Assembly: GCA_900708905.1 (NCBI GenBank)
Contig: CAADRB010000034.1
Coordinates: 1,454,322-1,518,321, forward strand
Length of the DNA stretch: 64,000 nucleotides
Direction of reading: 5' to 3'
From: Hymenolepis diminuta
Taxonomy: Eukaryota; Platyhelminthes; Cestoda; Cyclophyllidea; Hymenolepididae
Shown piece after piece: positions 63,637-64,000 of this stretch (within the stretch, counting starts at the first letter, position 1; each line of letters begins with the position of its first letter). The position numbers were made by a program, and so were the translations under genes. Below the pieces are notes generated by a model. It was not told the origin of the DNA and ran no database searches. It saw only the letters and a list, made by a program, of their open reading frames with translations.

Positions 63637-64000
63637 CAGTGGTTCTTAACCTTTTTGGTGGTACCGAACCCTGCAAGTTCCATACATGCATTCATCGAAC
63701 CCTTCGTAGGTGAAAAAATAAAATGTTTTTTTTTAAATTCAAAACATATGTTGAAAGAAAAAACCTACACAACATACATTTTGCACATAAACAAAAACAA
63801 AATGATTATTCATTGCAAATCAATGTGACTTTTGTTGTTGCCTCACTGCGACAATTTCAGGAATGCGCGGCTTCACCTTCGCAAGTGCCACTCTCATATC
63901 ATTTTCGCAACAAAGTTTGTTCCTTTTCTTCGTTTTGATGTTTACTATCATCGAAAAGGACTGCTCGCAAAGATATGTTGTAACAAACGGTATGAGAATA
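63637..64000 (-). mobile_element. hAT-family DNA transposon, 3' end (runs off the window)
   Basis: The terminus CAGTGGTTCTTAACCTTTTT at 63637 followed by GGTGGTACCGAACCCTGC is the form seen at the ends of hAT (Buster/SPIN-like) elements. A transposase C-terminus is encoded inward on the minus strand. It appears inserted in the mariner remnant. The other terminus and the 8-bp target duplication are outside the window. Confidence 0.8.
63820..63999 (-). CDS. hAT transposase, C-terminal fragment (hATC dimerisation region)
   Basis: Partial at the window edge: 59 residues before a TGA at 63822-63820. The sequence includes FVTTYLCEQSFSMIVNIKTK, KRNKLCCENDMRVAL and KVKPRIPEIV, matching the conserved hATC segment (S-T-x-x-C-E-x-x-F-S ... 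K-x-R-N-x-L ... D-L-R-V-x-L). It is uninterrupted as far as visible, unlike the mariner next to it. The N-terminal BED finger and catalytic residues lie beyond 64000. Confidence 0.8.
   Translation of the reverse strand: MLIPFVTTYLCEQSFSMIVNIKTKKRNKLCCENDMRVALAKVKPRIPEIVAVRQQQKSH

Overview
The window is AT-rich animal DNA. It most likely comes from a parasitic flatworm: a cestode (low-GC, Hymenolepis-like) or a trematode. This is inferred from the low GC, the very short introns near the 5' end of a housekeeping gene (29 and 42 nt), a splice acceptor one base before a start codon (as expected for spliced-leader trans-splicing), and invertebrate-type mariner and hAT relics. I cannot name the species. 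One 26-N assembly gap lies at 3998-4023.

Two genes can be read with confidence. (1) On the minus strand, 33261 to 32437, is a complete four-exon gene for the signal recognition particle receptor beta subunit (SRPRB-like, 227 residues): an N-terminal membrane anchor followed by a small-GTPase fold. (2) On the plus strand, from about 51831 to the window edge, is the 5' end of a very large gene for a nesprin-type (SYNE-like) protein. It has two calponin-homology domains (actin binding), a serine-rich linker and then spectrin-like helical repeats. I resolve 16 exons (the first tentative) covering 1108 codons; the gene runs on beyond 64000. Two of its introns use GC-AG splice sites.

The remainder looks intergenic or intronic. 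1-32.4 kb holds no gene I can support. It contains copies of interspersed repeats (called R1 and R2 here), pyrimidine-rich tracts, a (TA)15 microsatellite and a decayed tRNA-like sequence. 33.3-51.8 kb holds two weak candidate first exons (37181 and 38860), repeat families R2, R3 and R4, two further tRNA-like sequences and a short segment resembling the 7SL/Alu domain. The last nesprin intron in view (from 63168) contains a decayed mariner transposase cut off by an oppositely oriented hAT element, whose 3' end enters from the right edge.

The two genes are not functionally linked: one serves ER protein targeting, the other probably couples nucleus and cytoskeleton. Strong novelty is limited. 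The most checkable points are the 29-nt intron, the paired GC-AG introns, the nested transposons and the unclassified repeat families.
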